Below are positions 10,811-20,640 of a stretch of 64,000 nucleotides of DNA, piece after piece. Numbering within the stretch: the stretch's first letter is position 1; each line of letters begins with the position of its first letter. A model generated the notes under the pieces. That model had not been told where the DNA came from. It saw nothing but the letters and a program-made list of their open reading frames with translations, and did no database searches. A program made the position numbers and the translations under genes. Source of the DNA: Prorocentrum cordatum (taxonomy: Eukaryota > Sar > Dinophyceae > Prorocentrales > Prorocentraceae); NCBI GenBank assembly GCA_963575745.1, contig CAUYUJ010004018.1:1-64000 (forward strand), read 5' to 3'.

Positions 10811-11093
10811 ATGTTGAAAACGAATGTGCGCGGCGTTGAAGCGAGAGCCACAAAAAATGCGCGCGGAGCTGAGGCGAGAGCCACATTTTGAAAACGGCCC
10901 GCCTTCAATCCATAAACTCTTGCAAATGCTTAAAAACGAATGTGGGCGGCGCTATGGCGAGAGCCACAGTTTTAAAACCACACACCCTCTATCCGTGAAA
11001 CTAGTGCAAATGCTTTAAAACGAATGTGGGCGGCGCTAGAGCGAGAGCCACATTTTGAAAACCAGCCGCTTTCAATCCGTGAGACCCTTGCAA
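10811..11093. repeat. ~84-bp tandem repeat, cluster 1
   Basis: Three to four copies of a unit reading roughly GAATGTGCGCGGCGCTA, GGCGAGAGCCACATTTTG, AAAACGNCCCGCC, TCAATCCGTGAAACTCTTG, CAAATGCTTAAAA. Further clusters are at 12598-12770, 13938-14560, 32940-33420 and 36690-36950. Confidence 0.85.
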
Positions 11094-11324
11094 GTTCCCC
11101 ATATCCTAAGATGGCTTGTTTTTGCTATTATTATGATGCCGCCGACTCCTCAGTCAAGTTTCCTCCCAGTTTCGCCTCCTCCTGTTTAGATTCGTCCATA
11201 TTCAGATTCCTTCGCACTCGTACAATTCAGAGCCGTTTACATTCAGAATCATTCATACACATACTCTCTCGGATTCACTCATGCCTAGACTTTGTCGCAG
11301 TCATATATTCATATTCAAAAGATT
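11094..11324. other. AT-richer unique spacer
   Basis: 230 bp with iterated ATTCA/ATTCG words. No gene is seen. Confidence 0.5.
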
Positions 11325-12160
11325 CGGAGGATGTCTCAGGTGGAGTGTTGGTTCCAGCACCCCTAAGGGGAGAACGCCAGAGGGGGTATCGCACGGCCTC
11401 TCAGGCGGTTTGCCTGCTGCGATACCCAACATCGATTTTGTTGACAGCCGTTTGTGAAGATGTCACAGGCGGGGCGCTGGTTTCAGCACCCCTAAGGGGA
11501 GCCGCCAGGGGGTATTGCACGGGCGCGTTCGCGGCCAGTTTGTGGGGATGTCTCAGGCGGTTTGCCTGCTTCGGTGGCCAACATCGTCGGCGTTTAGAGC
11601 AGATTGCGAGGATGCCTCAGGCGAGGCGCTGGTTTCAGTACCCCTAAGGGGACCCGCCAGGTTGTGAGGATGTCTCAGGCGGGGCGCTTATTTCAGCACC
11701 CTGAAGGGGAGCCGCCATGGGGTGTTTTCACGGGCCCGTTCGCGGCCAGTTTGTGGAGATGTCTCAAGACGTGTGCATGTTTCCGTGCTCAACATCGTCC
11801 GCGTTTATAGCAGTTTGTGAAGATTTATCAGGCGGAGCGAAGGTTTCAGCACCATTACGGGAAACCGCTTGGGGTGTTTTCACGGGCCCGTTCGCGGCCA
11901 GTTTGTCGGGATGTCTCAGGCGGTTCGCTTGTTTTGTGGCTCAACATCCTTTGCTGTCAGAGCAGATTTGGAAGATGCCTCAGGTGGAGCGCTGGTTTAA
12001 GCACCCCTAAGGGGAGCCGCCCGGGGGTATGACACGGGCCCGTTGGCGGCCAGTTTGTGGGGATGTCTCAGGCGGTTCGCTTGTTTTGTGGCTCAACATC
12101 CTTTGCTTTCAGAGCAGTGTCTCAGGCTGAGCGCTGATATCAGCACCCTTACAGGCGCTG
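11325..12160. repeat. ~150-bp tandem repeat array, about six units
   Basis: Each unit contains GATGTCTCAGGCGG, GCTGGTTTCAGCACCCCTA, AGGGGAGCCGCC, CGGGCCCGTTCGCGGCCAGT, TTGTGGGGATGTCTCAGGCG and CAACATC. Unit starts are near 11325, 11457, 11608 (truncated to ~58 bp), 11666, 11818 and 11970. Spacings of 150-153 bp are not multiples of three, so no frame is conserved between units. Confidence 0.9.
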
Positions 12161-12200
12161 GTTTCCTTCTCTCTCTCTCTCTTTCTCTCTCTCGCTCCTC
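12161..12200. repeat. (TC)n microsatellite
   Basis: CTCTCTCTCTCTTTCTCTCT run at the end of the 150-bp array. Confidence 0.85.
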
Positions 12201-12597
12201 CGCTCCCTTTCCTGCGCGCTTCCTCCATGCACCTCTGTCGCGTCCTCGCTCGGGCCTTCAGGGGCCGAGTCGGCCTCGGGGGGGTTGGCCTCAGGGGGCA
12301 GATCCAGTGATCCACAGGACGGCAGGGCGTTCCTGGTTAACAACAGTCTTTGTTCCACCCCGGGGGGGTGAGTGGAGAAATGGTTGATGACGCAGATGGC
12401 TGCGCGCACGTGTGCTCGTCGCTCACATGGACGCGCTCGTAGATCAATGTTATCATAAACAGATTCTCACCATGGCACTATCCTACAACATGAGATGCAC
12501 ATATAGCTCATAGGGCTAGACGCTCATATACAGATCCCAAAAACAAACTATTTCTTCATTGAGATCCACACATGGGGAGCTCCACACAGTGAGTAAT
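12201..12597. other. No recognised feature
   Basis: About 400 bp of unique sequence, becoming AT-rich after 12430. No gene or repeat is identified. Confidence 0.5.
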
Positions 12598-12770
12598 GTT
12601 TAAAACGAATGTGCGCGGCGCTAAGGCGAGAGCAACATTTTGAAAACGACCCGCTCCCCATCTGTGAAACTCTCGCAAATGTTAAAAACGAATGTGGGCG
12701 GTGCTAGGGCGAGAGCCACATGTTGAAAACCACCCGCCATCAATCCGTGAAACATGGAGAAGTTATCGAC
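12598..12770. repeat. ~84-bp tandem repeat, cluster 2
   Basis: Two units (GAATGTGCGCGGCGCTAAGG... and GAATGTGGGCGGTGCTAGGG...) with the GAGAGC(A/C)ACATTTTG and CCGTGAAAC blocks. A short GGA tract follows at 12785-12805. Confidence 0.85.
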
Positions 12771-12894
12771 ATGGAGAAAGAATGGAGGAGGAGGAGGAGG
12801 AGAGATTTTGCCCAGGGCCTTCTAAGGAAATTATTTCTCAGAAGGCAGGGGGGCGTCGAAGAGGCAGGGCGCCTCCGTAGCAGGCCGCCCCCCT

Positions 12895-12955
12895 CGCCTA
12901 ATCGGCGTCGTCGTCGGCGTCGTCGTCGTCCGCGTCGTCGTCGTCGTGCGCACCA
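12895..12955. repeat. (GTC)n microsatellite
   Basis: A run of CGTCGTCGTCGTC triplets. Confidence 0.9.
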
Positions 12956-12969
12956 GCAGAGCCTGTCTC

Positions 12970-13350
12970 GGAACGGCCACGCCTTCGGAGGGCGCCAGCC
13001 ACACACCCACGCCGACCCTGGCCAGGCCGACCCTGGGCACAGGATCGGTGTGCGATCACCTTCCTGGCCACGCCTTCGGAGGGCGCATGCACAGATCCTG
13101 GGCCCAGGATGGGCCTGGCCAGGACCAGTGTAGGTTTGAGTCGGGCGTGTCCCTCTACAGGAGGAAAGTTCAAAAATGGTCCGAAAATAATTGGGAGACG
13201 AAATTTTGACTATTTAGACTATTTTGGAGCACTTCTTGACTATTGCATTTTTCCTCCAAAATCCGCCTGTAGGAGGACATGCCCGACCGAATCCTTGGCC
13301 CAAGATGGGCCTGGCCAGGCCCAGTGTTGGTGTACGGTGGGTCCGTGCGG
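12970..13350. repeat. Repeat block interrupted by element M copy 2
   Basis: CACGCCTTCGGAGGGCGC occurs twice (about 12978 and 13072). GGCCCAGGATGGGCCTGGCC (13101) and its near copy at 13297 flank the inserted M element at 13141-13286. Confidence 0.75.
13141..13286. mobile_element. MITE-like element family M, copy 2
   Basis: 146 bp with a left end TCGGGCGTGTCCCTCTACAG and an inverse right end (18 of 21 positions including the following G). The interior is AT-rich with TTCAAAAATGGTCC, GACTATTTAGACTATTTTGG and CTTGACTATTGCA. The left 21 bp are identical to copy 3. It lies between two copies of a GGCCCARGATGGGCCTGGCC repeat. Confidence 0.85.
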
Positions 13351-13436
13351 CGATGGCGCGCCGGCGACGCCGGCGACGCCGGCGAAGGCGTGCAAGGTGG
13401 AACTCCGCACGACGGAACGGCGTGGAAGCACCGAAA

Positions 13437-13552
13437 GACACGATAACGCCACAGGGCCCGGCGGAATTCTGCCTTGAACGATCGGGACCGCGATCGATCC
13501 AAGGTTGAACGATCGGCGCGGTGTCAAAACTTGTGCGCGCAGAGTGCTTCGG
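13437..13552. repeat. Dispersed CTTGAACGATCGG element, copy 2
   Basis: Matches 1391-1530 in order: ACGCCACAGGGCCCGGCGGA, CCTTGAACGATCGGG, CCGCGATCGATCC, TTGAACGATCGG, TTGTGCGCGCAG. Confidence 0.7.
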
Positions 13553-13610
13553 ATGTCTGAGCAGTTGGAACCCCCTTCACGTCGTATAGCTGGCGCCCTC
13601 CCCTCTTAGC

Positions 13611-13652
13611 GGAGGAGGAGGAGGAGAAGGAGGAGGAGGAGGAGGAGGAGGA
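13611..13652. repeat. (GGA)n tract heading composite module 2
   Basis: A GGA triplet run followed by CCAGTGTAAACCCAAGA, the same junction as at 10540. Confidence 0.9.
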
Positions 13653-13937
13653 CCAGTGTAAACCCAAGACGAATCAACGATGTTGACATACGCCCGCCCT
13701 CCAAGATCCACTGTAATAAGCCCATGCAAGAGTTCATGTCCACTTGCACCGTTGGGGGACAACCGTGTGAACATATTGAAGCGCGCCAGAGCGCCATTCT
13801 CAGGAGTTCAACGCCACGATCTAACCTAACTGTTGCGTCTTGGCGATCCTGAATCGCGCTAGAACGCTAGTCCTGGGACTTCAACAGCACCGCGGATCAA
13901 CGTAACTGTTGCGCCCTGACAATACTGAACCGTTCAA
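13653..13937. repeat. Spacer of composite module, copy 2
   Basis: Shares TAAACCCAAGA, ATCAACGATGTTG, CCATTGGGGG/CGTTGGGGG and GGGACTTCAAC words, in the same order, with 10541-10810. Confidence 0.65.
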
Positions 13938-14560
13938 AGCACGAATTCTGGAACGTTTGCCATGAAAATACGTAAAACTCTTGCAAATAGATAAAGCAAG
14001 TGTGTGCGGTGTTATGGCGAGAACCGCATTTTGAATAGGAGCCGTCCTTAATCCAGGAAGTTGTTACATTTGTTCAAGACGAATGCGCGCGGCGCGAAGG
14101 CGAGAGCAACAGCTTGAAAACGTTACGCCTTCAATCCGTTAAACGCTTGCGCAGTTTCGAAGGTGCGCGGCGTCATGGCCAGAGCCACATTTTGAAAACG
14201 ACAAGTCCTCAATCCGCGAAACTCTTGCAAATTCTTAATACGAGCGTGCGCGGCGCTAAAGCGAGAGCCACATTTTGAAAACGACACGCCCTCAATCCGT
14301 GAAGCTCGTGCACATGCTTGAAACGAATGTGCGTGGCGCGACGGCGCGAGCCACATTTTGAAAAGGAGTCGCCCTCAATCGCCATGTGCTTTGCAACGTT
14401 CTAACAAGAATGCGCGCAGCGCGAAGGCGAGAGCAACATGTTGAAAACAGCCCGCCTTCAACCCGTGGAATTGTTGCAATCTTCTAAATCGAGTGAGTGT
14501 GCGCGGCGCGAAGGCGAGAGCCACATTTTGAAAACGACTCCCCATCTGCGAAACGGTTGC
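13938..14560. repeat. ~84-bp tandem repeat, cluster 3 (about seven units)
   Basis: The longest cluster. GNGTGCGCGGCG starts units near 14009, 14081, 14161, 14243, 14325, 14408 and 14492, so the period is 72-84 bp. Each carries GCGAGAGCCACATTTTGAAA and a TCAATCCGTGAAAC-like block. Two - strand frames of 77 codons run through it. Confidence 0.9.
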
Positions 14561-14689
14561 CTGAATTTCAGCTTTAGGCTCATAAGTGGTACGGCGAGGA
14601 ACCCTCACGCGGAACGCCTGGCCCGCCCTTCCGACTGGCCTCGGGGTGCGACAGGGAGTTCATAAGGAGCAGGACTGGAGGAGCGAGGG

Positions 14690-14872
14690 GCAGCAGGAGG
14701 AGGAAGAGGAGGAGCAAAGAGGAGGAGGAAATGCGAGGAGAAGGAGAGGGAGGAGGAGGAGGAGGAGGAGGAGGGAGGAGGAGGAGGAGGAGGAGGAGAG
14801 GAGGAGGAGGAGGAGGGAGGAGGAGGAGGAGGAGGAGGGAGGAGAATCGAAGGGAAGGAAGAGGAGGAGAAG
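14690..14872. repeat. (GGA)n microsatellite closing module 2
   Basis: About 180 bp of GGA/GAG triplets with AAGA interruptions. It follows a spacer with TTCAGCTTTAGGCTCATAAG and GGCCCGCCCTTCCGAC that is also found before the GGA tract at 33540. Confidence 0.92.
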
Positions 14873-15006
14873 GACACCCTCGAGCCGCAGTGCCCCGAGG
14901 ATGTGTGCTCCGGCGGCCTGGCCACGTGCGGCGACCCGAGCGCCCTGGAGCGGGCGGCGCTCCGGCAGGACGGCCATCGCAGACTTCTTCGGCGCCCAGC
15001 GCTATG

Positions 15007-15157
15007 TCGGGCGTGTCCCTCTACAGGAGGAAAATTCAAAAATAGTCCAAACATAGTCTGGGGGCGATCGTTTGACTATTTTGGGGCCTTGTTTGGATAT
15101 TTTTAGCTATTTTTTTCATGTTTCGCTCAGAATGCCCCTGTAGGGGGACAGGCCCGA
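15007..15157. mobile_element. MITE-like element family M, copy 3
   Basis: 151 bp with TCGGGCGTGTCCCTCTACAG at the left and the inverse at the right (19 of 21 positions including the following G). The interior contains TTCAAAAATAGTCC, GACTATTTTGGGGCC and TTTAGCTATTTTTTTC, all AT-rich inside GC-rich DNA. Confidence 0.85.
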
Positions 15158-15689
15158 CCTAAGCCTAGCGCCATCGGGCCAGCCATGAAAGTCGGCGGTT
15201 GAAAAAATAACTTGTCTGAGGTCCGCGCAGGTTTCTTGCATCCGCGGTGGCCTCCCTGACCTCCCTTTCTGGGCCCCGTGGGAATGAGGCCCCCCAGAGG
15301 CTGAAAGACGGAGCCAGACGCCAGACGGCCCGGCAGCCCCCAGGGCAAAGAGCCACGAAAGCTCCCAACGGCCCCCACGTCTTCTGCGTTGCTGTCGGGT
15401 TGTTCGTCACATTTCCTTTCGTCGTTTTGCTCTTGTCGTCCTCCTCGCAGGCCCCCTCTTTGTCCCACATGCTGTCCTCCGCATCGTTTTTCTGCCAAGT
15501 CGTCCCTCCCGTCGTCCTTGTCTTCTTCTTCTTTCTTTGTCATACTCAGCCTCCTCGTCGTCCCCCTCGTCGCTTTCGAAGAAAATCTCGTCCTCCTCGT
15601 CCTCCCGCTCTCCCTCTCCTCATTAACATCGTCCTCCTCGTTCCTCACGCGGTCTTGTCCACAGGCCCCTTGTCGTCGTCGTTGTCCTC
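15158..15689. other. No recognised gene
   Basis: Contains a weak half of the CCGCGCGGA palindromic element near 15200-15260, then pyrimidine-rich sequence leading into the CTC tract. Overlapping Ser/Pro-rich frames reflect composition. Confidence 0.45.
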
Positions 15690-15835
15690 CTCCTCTTCCT
15701 CCTCCTCCTCCTCCTCCTCCTCCTCCTCTTCCTCCTCCTCGTCCTCCTCCTCTTCCTCCTCCTTCTCCTCCCCTCCCCCGGTTGCCTCCTCCTCGTGCTC
15801 GTCCTCTTTGTCACATTCCTCCTCATCCTTGCGTT
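15690..15835. repeat. (CTC)n microsatellite
   Basis: About 140 bp of CTC/TTC/GTC triplets. Confidence 0.93.
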
Positions 15836-16229
15836 TGCCTTCCTCCTGCCATACCCTTGCTAGGTCCACCGTGCAATACTCCTCGTCCTCCGCTCCCCCC
15901 GTCCCCTGCTCCTCGTCCTGAGGCCCTTGTGGGCCTGTCCCCGATCCTTATGGAATGGGTTTTTGTCGGGGTTCTCGGGTCGTGTCTTCCCTCGTTCCCC
16001 TGCCCCGCTCTCTTCGAAAGGATGCAGTATGATTGGATGACTTGCCCAACGTCGGGTGCAGCTGTGGCAACCGCGGCAGATATCAACGATTTGGAACGAG
16101 CTGGAGCACATGCCAACCACCATACACCGTAAGTGATGCCGTCAATATCGGAGTCACTGCCATGAAGAAGACATGTGTGTTTAAGGTGTTCGGTGAATCT
16201 TCGGCGGCCACGGTGGATGCGGAAGCAAC

Positions 16230-16421
16230 GTGCGATGCAGGACAGGAACGCAAGATCCAATCATCGATTACATAATTTGCAGCAGCTTGGCCATCCCCGA
16301 CCTCGGATCCGTCAAGGGCGTGCGGGGTGTCCCTTGGCGCCCGCACACCGGGCGATTGTTGCAGCTCACGTCGTCAATACAGCAGCTGGTCACTCGTCAG
16401 AACGACCTGCCGACGAGCTGA
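16230..16421 (+). pseudogene. LINE endonuclease C-terminal fragment
   Basis: The frame includes IIDYIICSSLAI, then VPWRPHTGRLLQLTSSI. This resembles the end of LINE apurinic endonuclease domains, where an (S/R)xIDYI strand is followed 20-30 residues later by the (S)DH/PH motif and a hydrophobic strand. The residue in the catalytic-His position is present (PHTG). The domain's N-terminal half is not readable upstream in one frame, so the copy is broken. The homology call is from pattern memory only. Confidence 0.5.
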
Positions 16422-16505
16422 CCGCTGGCGGCACGTCCCAAGGCCGCCCCAGTTCCAGGATCGATATCCAGCCGTGTCTGCCCCGAACAAAGGGAATCGG
16501 CAGAC

Positions 16506-16892
16506 TTGGTGCGCTCGGATAGAGTGGACATGTTTGATTCGATCTTCGGGGATAAATTCAAAGTTCACGATCTCGATTCCGATGCGGTCAGCGCCGTGAG
16601 TTCTGGGGGCCTTCAAGAAGAGTTCGGTGAGGACTTCTGGGACCCTGTAGGTGCGTCACAGCCTAAGGCCCAACAGTGCGAGTTTGCTTTCGAGGAGGAC
16701 GCTTGGGTTAATGAGCCCGAATTTCAGCATGTTCTTTGCGGGGAGCCGTTTAAAGCGATCGGATGGCTCCAAGCTGGCGCCCGCCGCGGGCGCGGGACCA
16801 TTGGAATCCCCCAGCACCCTGGGGCCATGGAACCTCTATTGCTTGAACCGGCCCGTGCGAAGCGAGTTCGCGAAGCAGGCACTGTCGAGTAA
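16506..16892 (+). CDS. Unassigned acidic ORF between LINE landmarks
   Basis: A 128-codon frame with non-repetitive, protein-like composition: acidic, with FDSIFGDKFKVHDLDSD and EEFGEDFWDPVGA segments in the first 50 residues, turning basic at the end. It opens 85 bp after the endonuclease-like fragment, so it may be part of the same element, such as the linker before the reverse transcriptase, or an exon of an unrelated gene. The first in-frame start is GTG or a later ATG (MFDSIFG), so the real start is unknown. No family is recognised. Confidence 0.3.
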   Translation: MVRSDRVDMFDSIFGDKFKVHDLDSDAVSAVSSGGLQEEFGEDFWDPVGASQPKAQQCEFAFEEDAWVNEPEFQHVLCGEPFKAIGWLQAGARRGRGTIGIPQHPGAMEPLLLEPARAKRVREAGTVE

Positions 16893-18573
16893 TTCGGGCA
16901 AGGTTGGCGCTGCATCAACGCCTTGCGTCCTTTCGGAAGACACGGGCGCGTCGGGCGAGGGCTCTTACCCACTTGGTTTTGGAACCTGCCTTCCCCCGAC
17001 CCAAGTGCAAGTAGGAGCAATCTCGAGGTCCGCCCCAATGCGTCTGCACTGGTGGCCCATCACATCCTCGGGGACACGTCGACCCGTTCTCGGGTCGAGG
17101 TCGGGTTTGCTCCTGCCAGGCAGTGTTAGATACAAGGTTATCGCACATCCTTCGTGGCTTCCAGGCTTAGCGATCCCTCAGCTCTCGCTCCGGTCAGCTC
17201 GATGCATGTCATGGGTTTGTTCCATTGAGGCAACTCTGCAAGATCGCCGGCGAGACGCACGAGGTCGCAGCAGGAGACAGGGAACGAATGTCTCAGAAAA
17301 ACAGGCCCACCACTCGGCGAAGCAGCGAGCGGCCCCCGCGAGGGGCGCAGCAGCTGGGTGGCGGGCAAGCCACACATCACGCGACTGCGTTCGGATGGCC
17401 GCGCGCCCTACGCGGGCTGGCGCTGACATGGGGGTCGACAGGCCCACGCCCGTCGACTTCGATCGACTGCAGGCGCCTGCGCTGGATGAGCCGGCTGAAG
17501 TATTTACGCGCGCTGAAAGGATGGCGGTCCGGCCACAGTAAGCCACGCCGATTTGGGGGGTGCTCGCCCCCGAGAATAGCGACGGGGATCGCATCGCTGG
17601 CCCGTTGGCCACGTAGCGTCGCACACGATCGTTGGCGAGGGGATCACGCGCGCGATTGTCGGGAAGCAGCCGCGCTGGAAAACGCCGCCCTCCGAGAGGC
17701 GTTCACCGGGACGCTTCGGGAGGAGGTCGGCCGCGCAGTTCACGCCCCCTCAGGGCATGGGACGCTGGAGATCGAAGGCTTCTTGATTATACTGAATAGC
17801 AGAGTCTTTTACCCAGCGGGTTGGGGCTCGGGCTTCCCGCAGTCGTTCTACGTTTGGAGACGCCCCAAAGCACGGCGCCCCGGCCTCTGGGCTTCGGCAG
17901 CGCGTCGCCGCCGCCGACGGTGCCATCGCAGCCCATTGCGCAAGCGCTCAGATCGGGCACTCGACACGCCTACACCCTGGCGCATTTCACGGCGCGGAAG
18001 GCGCGCGCCGCACACTCGCGCACGGATCATCGACCATCGTTGGGCGGCTTGCCCCAGCAAGCGGCTGCGCCCCGAAAATTTGCGCGCGAACAGTTCATCG
18101 GAAGCCCGGCCATCATCTGCAGGGGTCGGCTAAGTTGCGGCTGAAGATGGCGCGGATACGCGTCGCAATGCAATTTCTCAACGATGGCGCCATTTGGCAT
18201 TCGATCACTGCGCCGCGCAGGCCTCGGCATCAAGCGCCTCACCTCGGCAATGGCCCGGGCAGCGGCAGGCGGCATGCTCGCGCGACCAGACGGGGGCCAC
18301 TGGTGAATTCTTAGCCCGTGCGTCGGGTAACCAGGCGGTTCGCAGCATCAGGGCGGAGGTGCAATATCACGGCCATCCTCGAGAGGGTTGAAGTGCAGTC
18401 GGCGGGGTCGCCCGCCCACCAGATCCACGGGGCCTTCGGGACCTGCCCCACCGCGCACAGGAGGAGGCCAGGCGCGGCGCGCGGCCAGCTCCGCGGATGC
18501 CCGAGGAGCGCGCGCGGCCATGGCTTAGAACGCGGCAGCGGAAGCCTTCAGCAAGGGATGGCGCCAGCGCAGC

Positions 18574-19128
18574 GTGACCGGCAGCGGTCGCTCATCTGCG
18601 GGCAGTTTCAGAGGGCAGAGATCCAGGCACATATGCGGGTGTCAAACGGCGATGGTCACCCCGTCGCTGGGCAACGCTTGGGGCCCGCGGTCGGCGGCAT
18701 GCGGGGCTCTTCCCCGAGGTCCTCAGGGCGAGGACGTCGAGTGGAAGCCCCCTGGGAACTATGACATCGACGCCCCTGCAGACCCAGCCAAGGGTTTGCA
18801 GCGCAGCATCCGACAAGAGCTGCGGCAGCAGATGTCAGCGCATTGTTGCGGCGATGGAGCGCAGCCAGGTGTTGACACGTTGTCTTTGAGGAGTTTGAAT
18901 CAGCAGTTGGTCTGCATGCCGAATGGGAGCAGCATGGCCGAGTTCCTTAGTACCCTCGCGACAGCAAGGCGTTGGCCCAGGACACGTCGAGCCGACATCG
19001 CGGGTATCAAGGCTGTTCCGACCTCGAAGAAATGCCCGAGATGTGAGAGCGAGGACGAGGGCGCGTTTCATCGGGTGCACGGATGCGACAACAATGTTGG
19101 CTCACCAGCTAACGAGATACCAGACTAG
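18574..19128 (+). pseudogene. LINE C-terminal zinc-knuckle fragment
   Basis: A 184-codon frame whose last third reads STLATARRWPRTRRADIAG followed by KCPRCESEDEGAFHRVHGC. LINE polyproteins commonly end with such a segment: an aromatic/basic helix, then Cys-x2-Cys, about 8 residues, His-Arg, and a final Cys. The first part of the frame is not recognisable. A stop (TAG) comes 15 residues after the last Cys. It is likely non-functional because the upstream reverse transcriptase cannot be read through. Confidence 0.5.
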
Positions 19129-19130
19129 GT

Positions 19131-20640
19131 ATGCCACCGCGCATATGTCTTGCACGAAACGAGCGTCTGGGGCTGAGAAGACTCACGCCGGACAGCAATT
19201 GCACCTCCCACGAGGGAAGACCACTGGCACATTTCAGGTGAAGCAGTTGGGCAGCACGACGACACGCACCACCTTTTGCCGCGGGGCCAGAGACCACCCC
19301 GCTCGTGCACCCGGGGGCGCCAGCGGGGGCACGGATGCGGAAGATCTTCGGTTTCGAAAAATTGGCCAGGCAGTTACCAAGATTGCGCAGCTCTCAGCGC
19401 CTAGTGGCGCGCGCGTTGCTGACCAGCGTTCGCGGATCCAGTGGGGCAGCAGAAAAACGTCACAGACGACGTCATATTAGCGGGTAGATGGGCCAGCAAG
19501 CAGTTTCTCACGCCGGGGAGCATTCAGACCTATGGCGCACCATGCGACAGGCTTTACACAGCAGAGACTACACAGAGTCCACGGTCGAGCGAAGCGGCGG
19601 CTGGGGCCAGCATCAGCGACGCGGTCGGGACCGGCGCCATGAGCATCGAGAAGACCGCGCACTACATACGCACGCGCAAATTTCGCGCCACCCTGAACAC
19701 GGCGGGCGCGGAGGCCGAACAGGAAGAAGAACAGATCGGGGAGCCGGAGGAGAGGGGGCCCGCCGGGGCCCGCTGCCCCCCCCCCCCCCCGCCGCGGCCA
19801 GGCGCATCGCAGCTAGCCGCGCGGGCGACGAGTCAGGCAGGCGGCGCCCCCAGCGTTTCAGTTCTGCCTCCCTTGCGAGGCAGAGTGGATGGAGCCCAAG
19901 TGTTTCGGCTTGCGAATGCGGGCGCGAGGTCACTGGCCCCCCCTCTTTTCAGCGCATTGCATGTAGCGGTGGGCTGGGTCCGCAGCACACCGAATATGCT
20001 TGCAGAAACAATTGGCTCAAATTGCGCGCTGCACAAGTTGTTGTTTCTATAGCAGCATTACAATTAAGAACATGGGACGCGAATGCCCAGGGGCTACGAA
20101 AGCGAATCGACGCAGGCATTGAAATCAAATTCGCTCCGGTCGATGGCCCGAGTCTCTCAGCAAGGCCGAGAAGCTCACTCGCAAGCAGTCGCATTTCCGG
20201 CCTCCCGCCTCGCATCGCGATTGGTCTTGCGCACGCAGATTCACTTGCTCGCCCCTCTTCCTGCATTCCGGATTTCCCTCGATTCAGATAACGTTCCGCG
20301 ATGGCGGGGGCCCGCGTTCAGCAGTGCGCCGATTTTTCTCGCGGCCCCCTCAGCAGCGCCATGCTGGGCCGCGCGGGCGCGCCACACTTCAAAGTCGAGG
20401 CGTTTGGGGGCAGCAGCGTGCGATCCTCGGCCGACGGCGCCGCCCGGCCGCAGAACGCCGCGCGGTGCGCGGGTCTTCCGCGGGCTCGGCGGCCGCGCCG
20501 CTGATTTCGAGCATCGGCGCTCGCCCTCGCGGGTCGCCCCTTGCCGGCAGCCCGTCGACCTTGAGCGGCGCCCAGGGGCGGCCGGGTCGCCCGCGCCATA
20601 GCGACTCCGCTCGGTCGAAAAGCTGCACTTCAGCTCGATT
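19131..20640. other. No recognised gene
   Basis: 1.5 kb of GC-rich sequence with several overlapping long frames (up to 267 codons on +) that lack recognisable motifs. A poly(C) run lies at 19776-19790. It may include the 3' end of the LINE. Confidence 0.4.

Larger units (their letters stand above)
16030..19130 (+). mobile_element. Decayed non-LTR (LINE-type) retrotransposon, probable
   Basis: Two landmarks lie in LINE order and about 2.7 kb apart: the end of an apurinic-type endonuclease domain (16230-16421) and a C-terminal zinc knuckle of the CxxC...HRv..C type (near 19030-19085). That spacing suits an intervening reverse transcriptase, but I could not recognise RT motifs between them, and the frame changes repeatedly. 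The ends are not defined. Confidence 0.5.

Noticed and set aside
10811-14560. Possible spliced-leader RNA relics: GAGAGCCACATTTTG resembles the AGCCATTTTGG core of the dinoflagellate leader
   Set aside because: All copies have an extra AC inside the core and lack the rest of the 22-nt leader and any donor or Sm-like site. The resemblance is too short.
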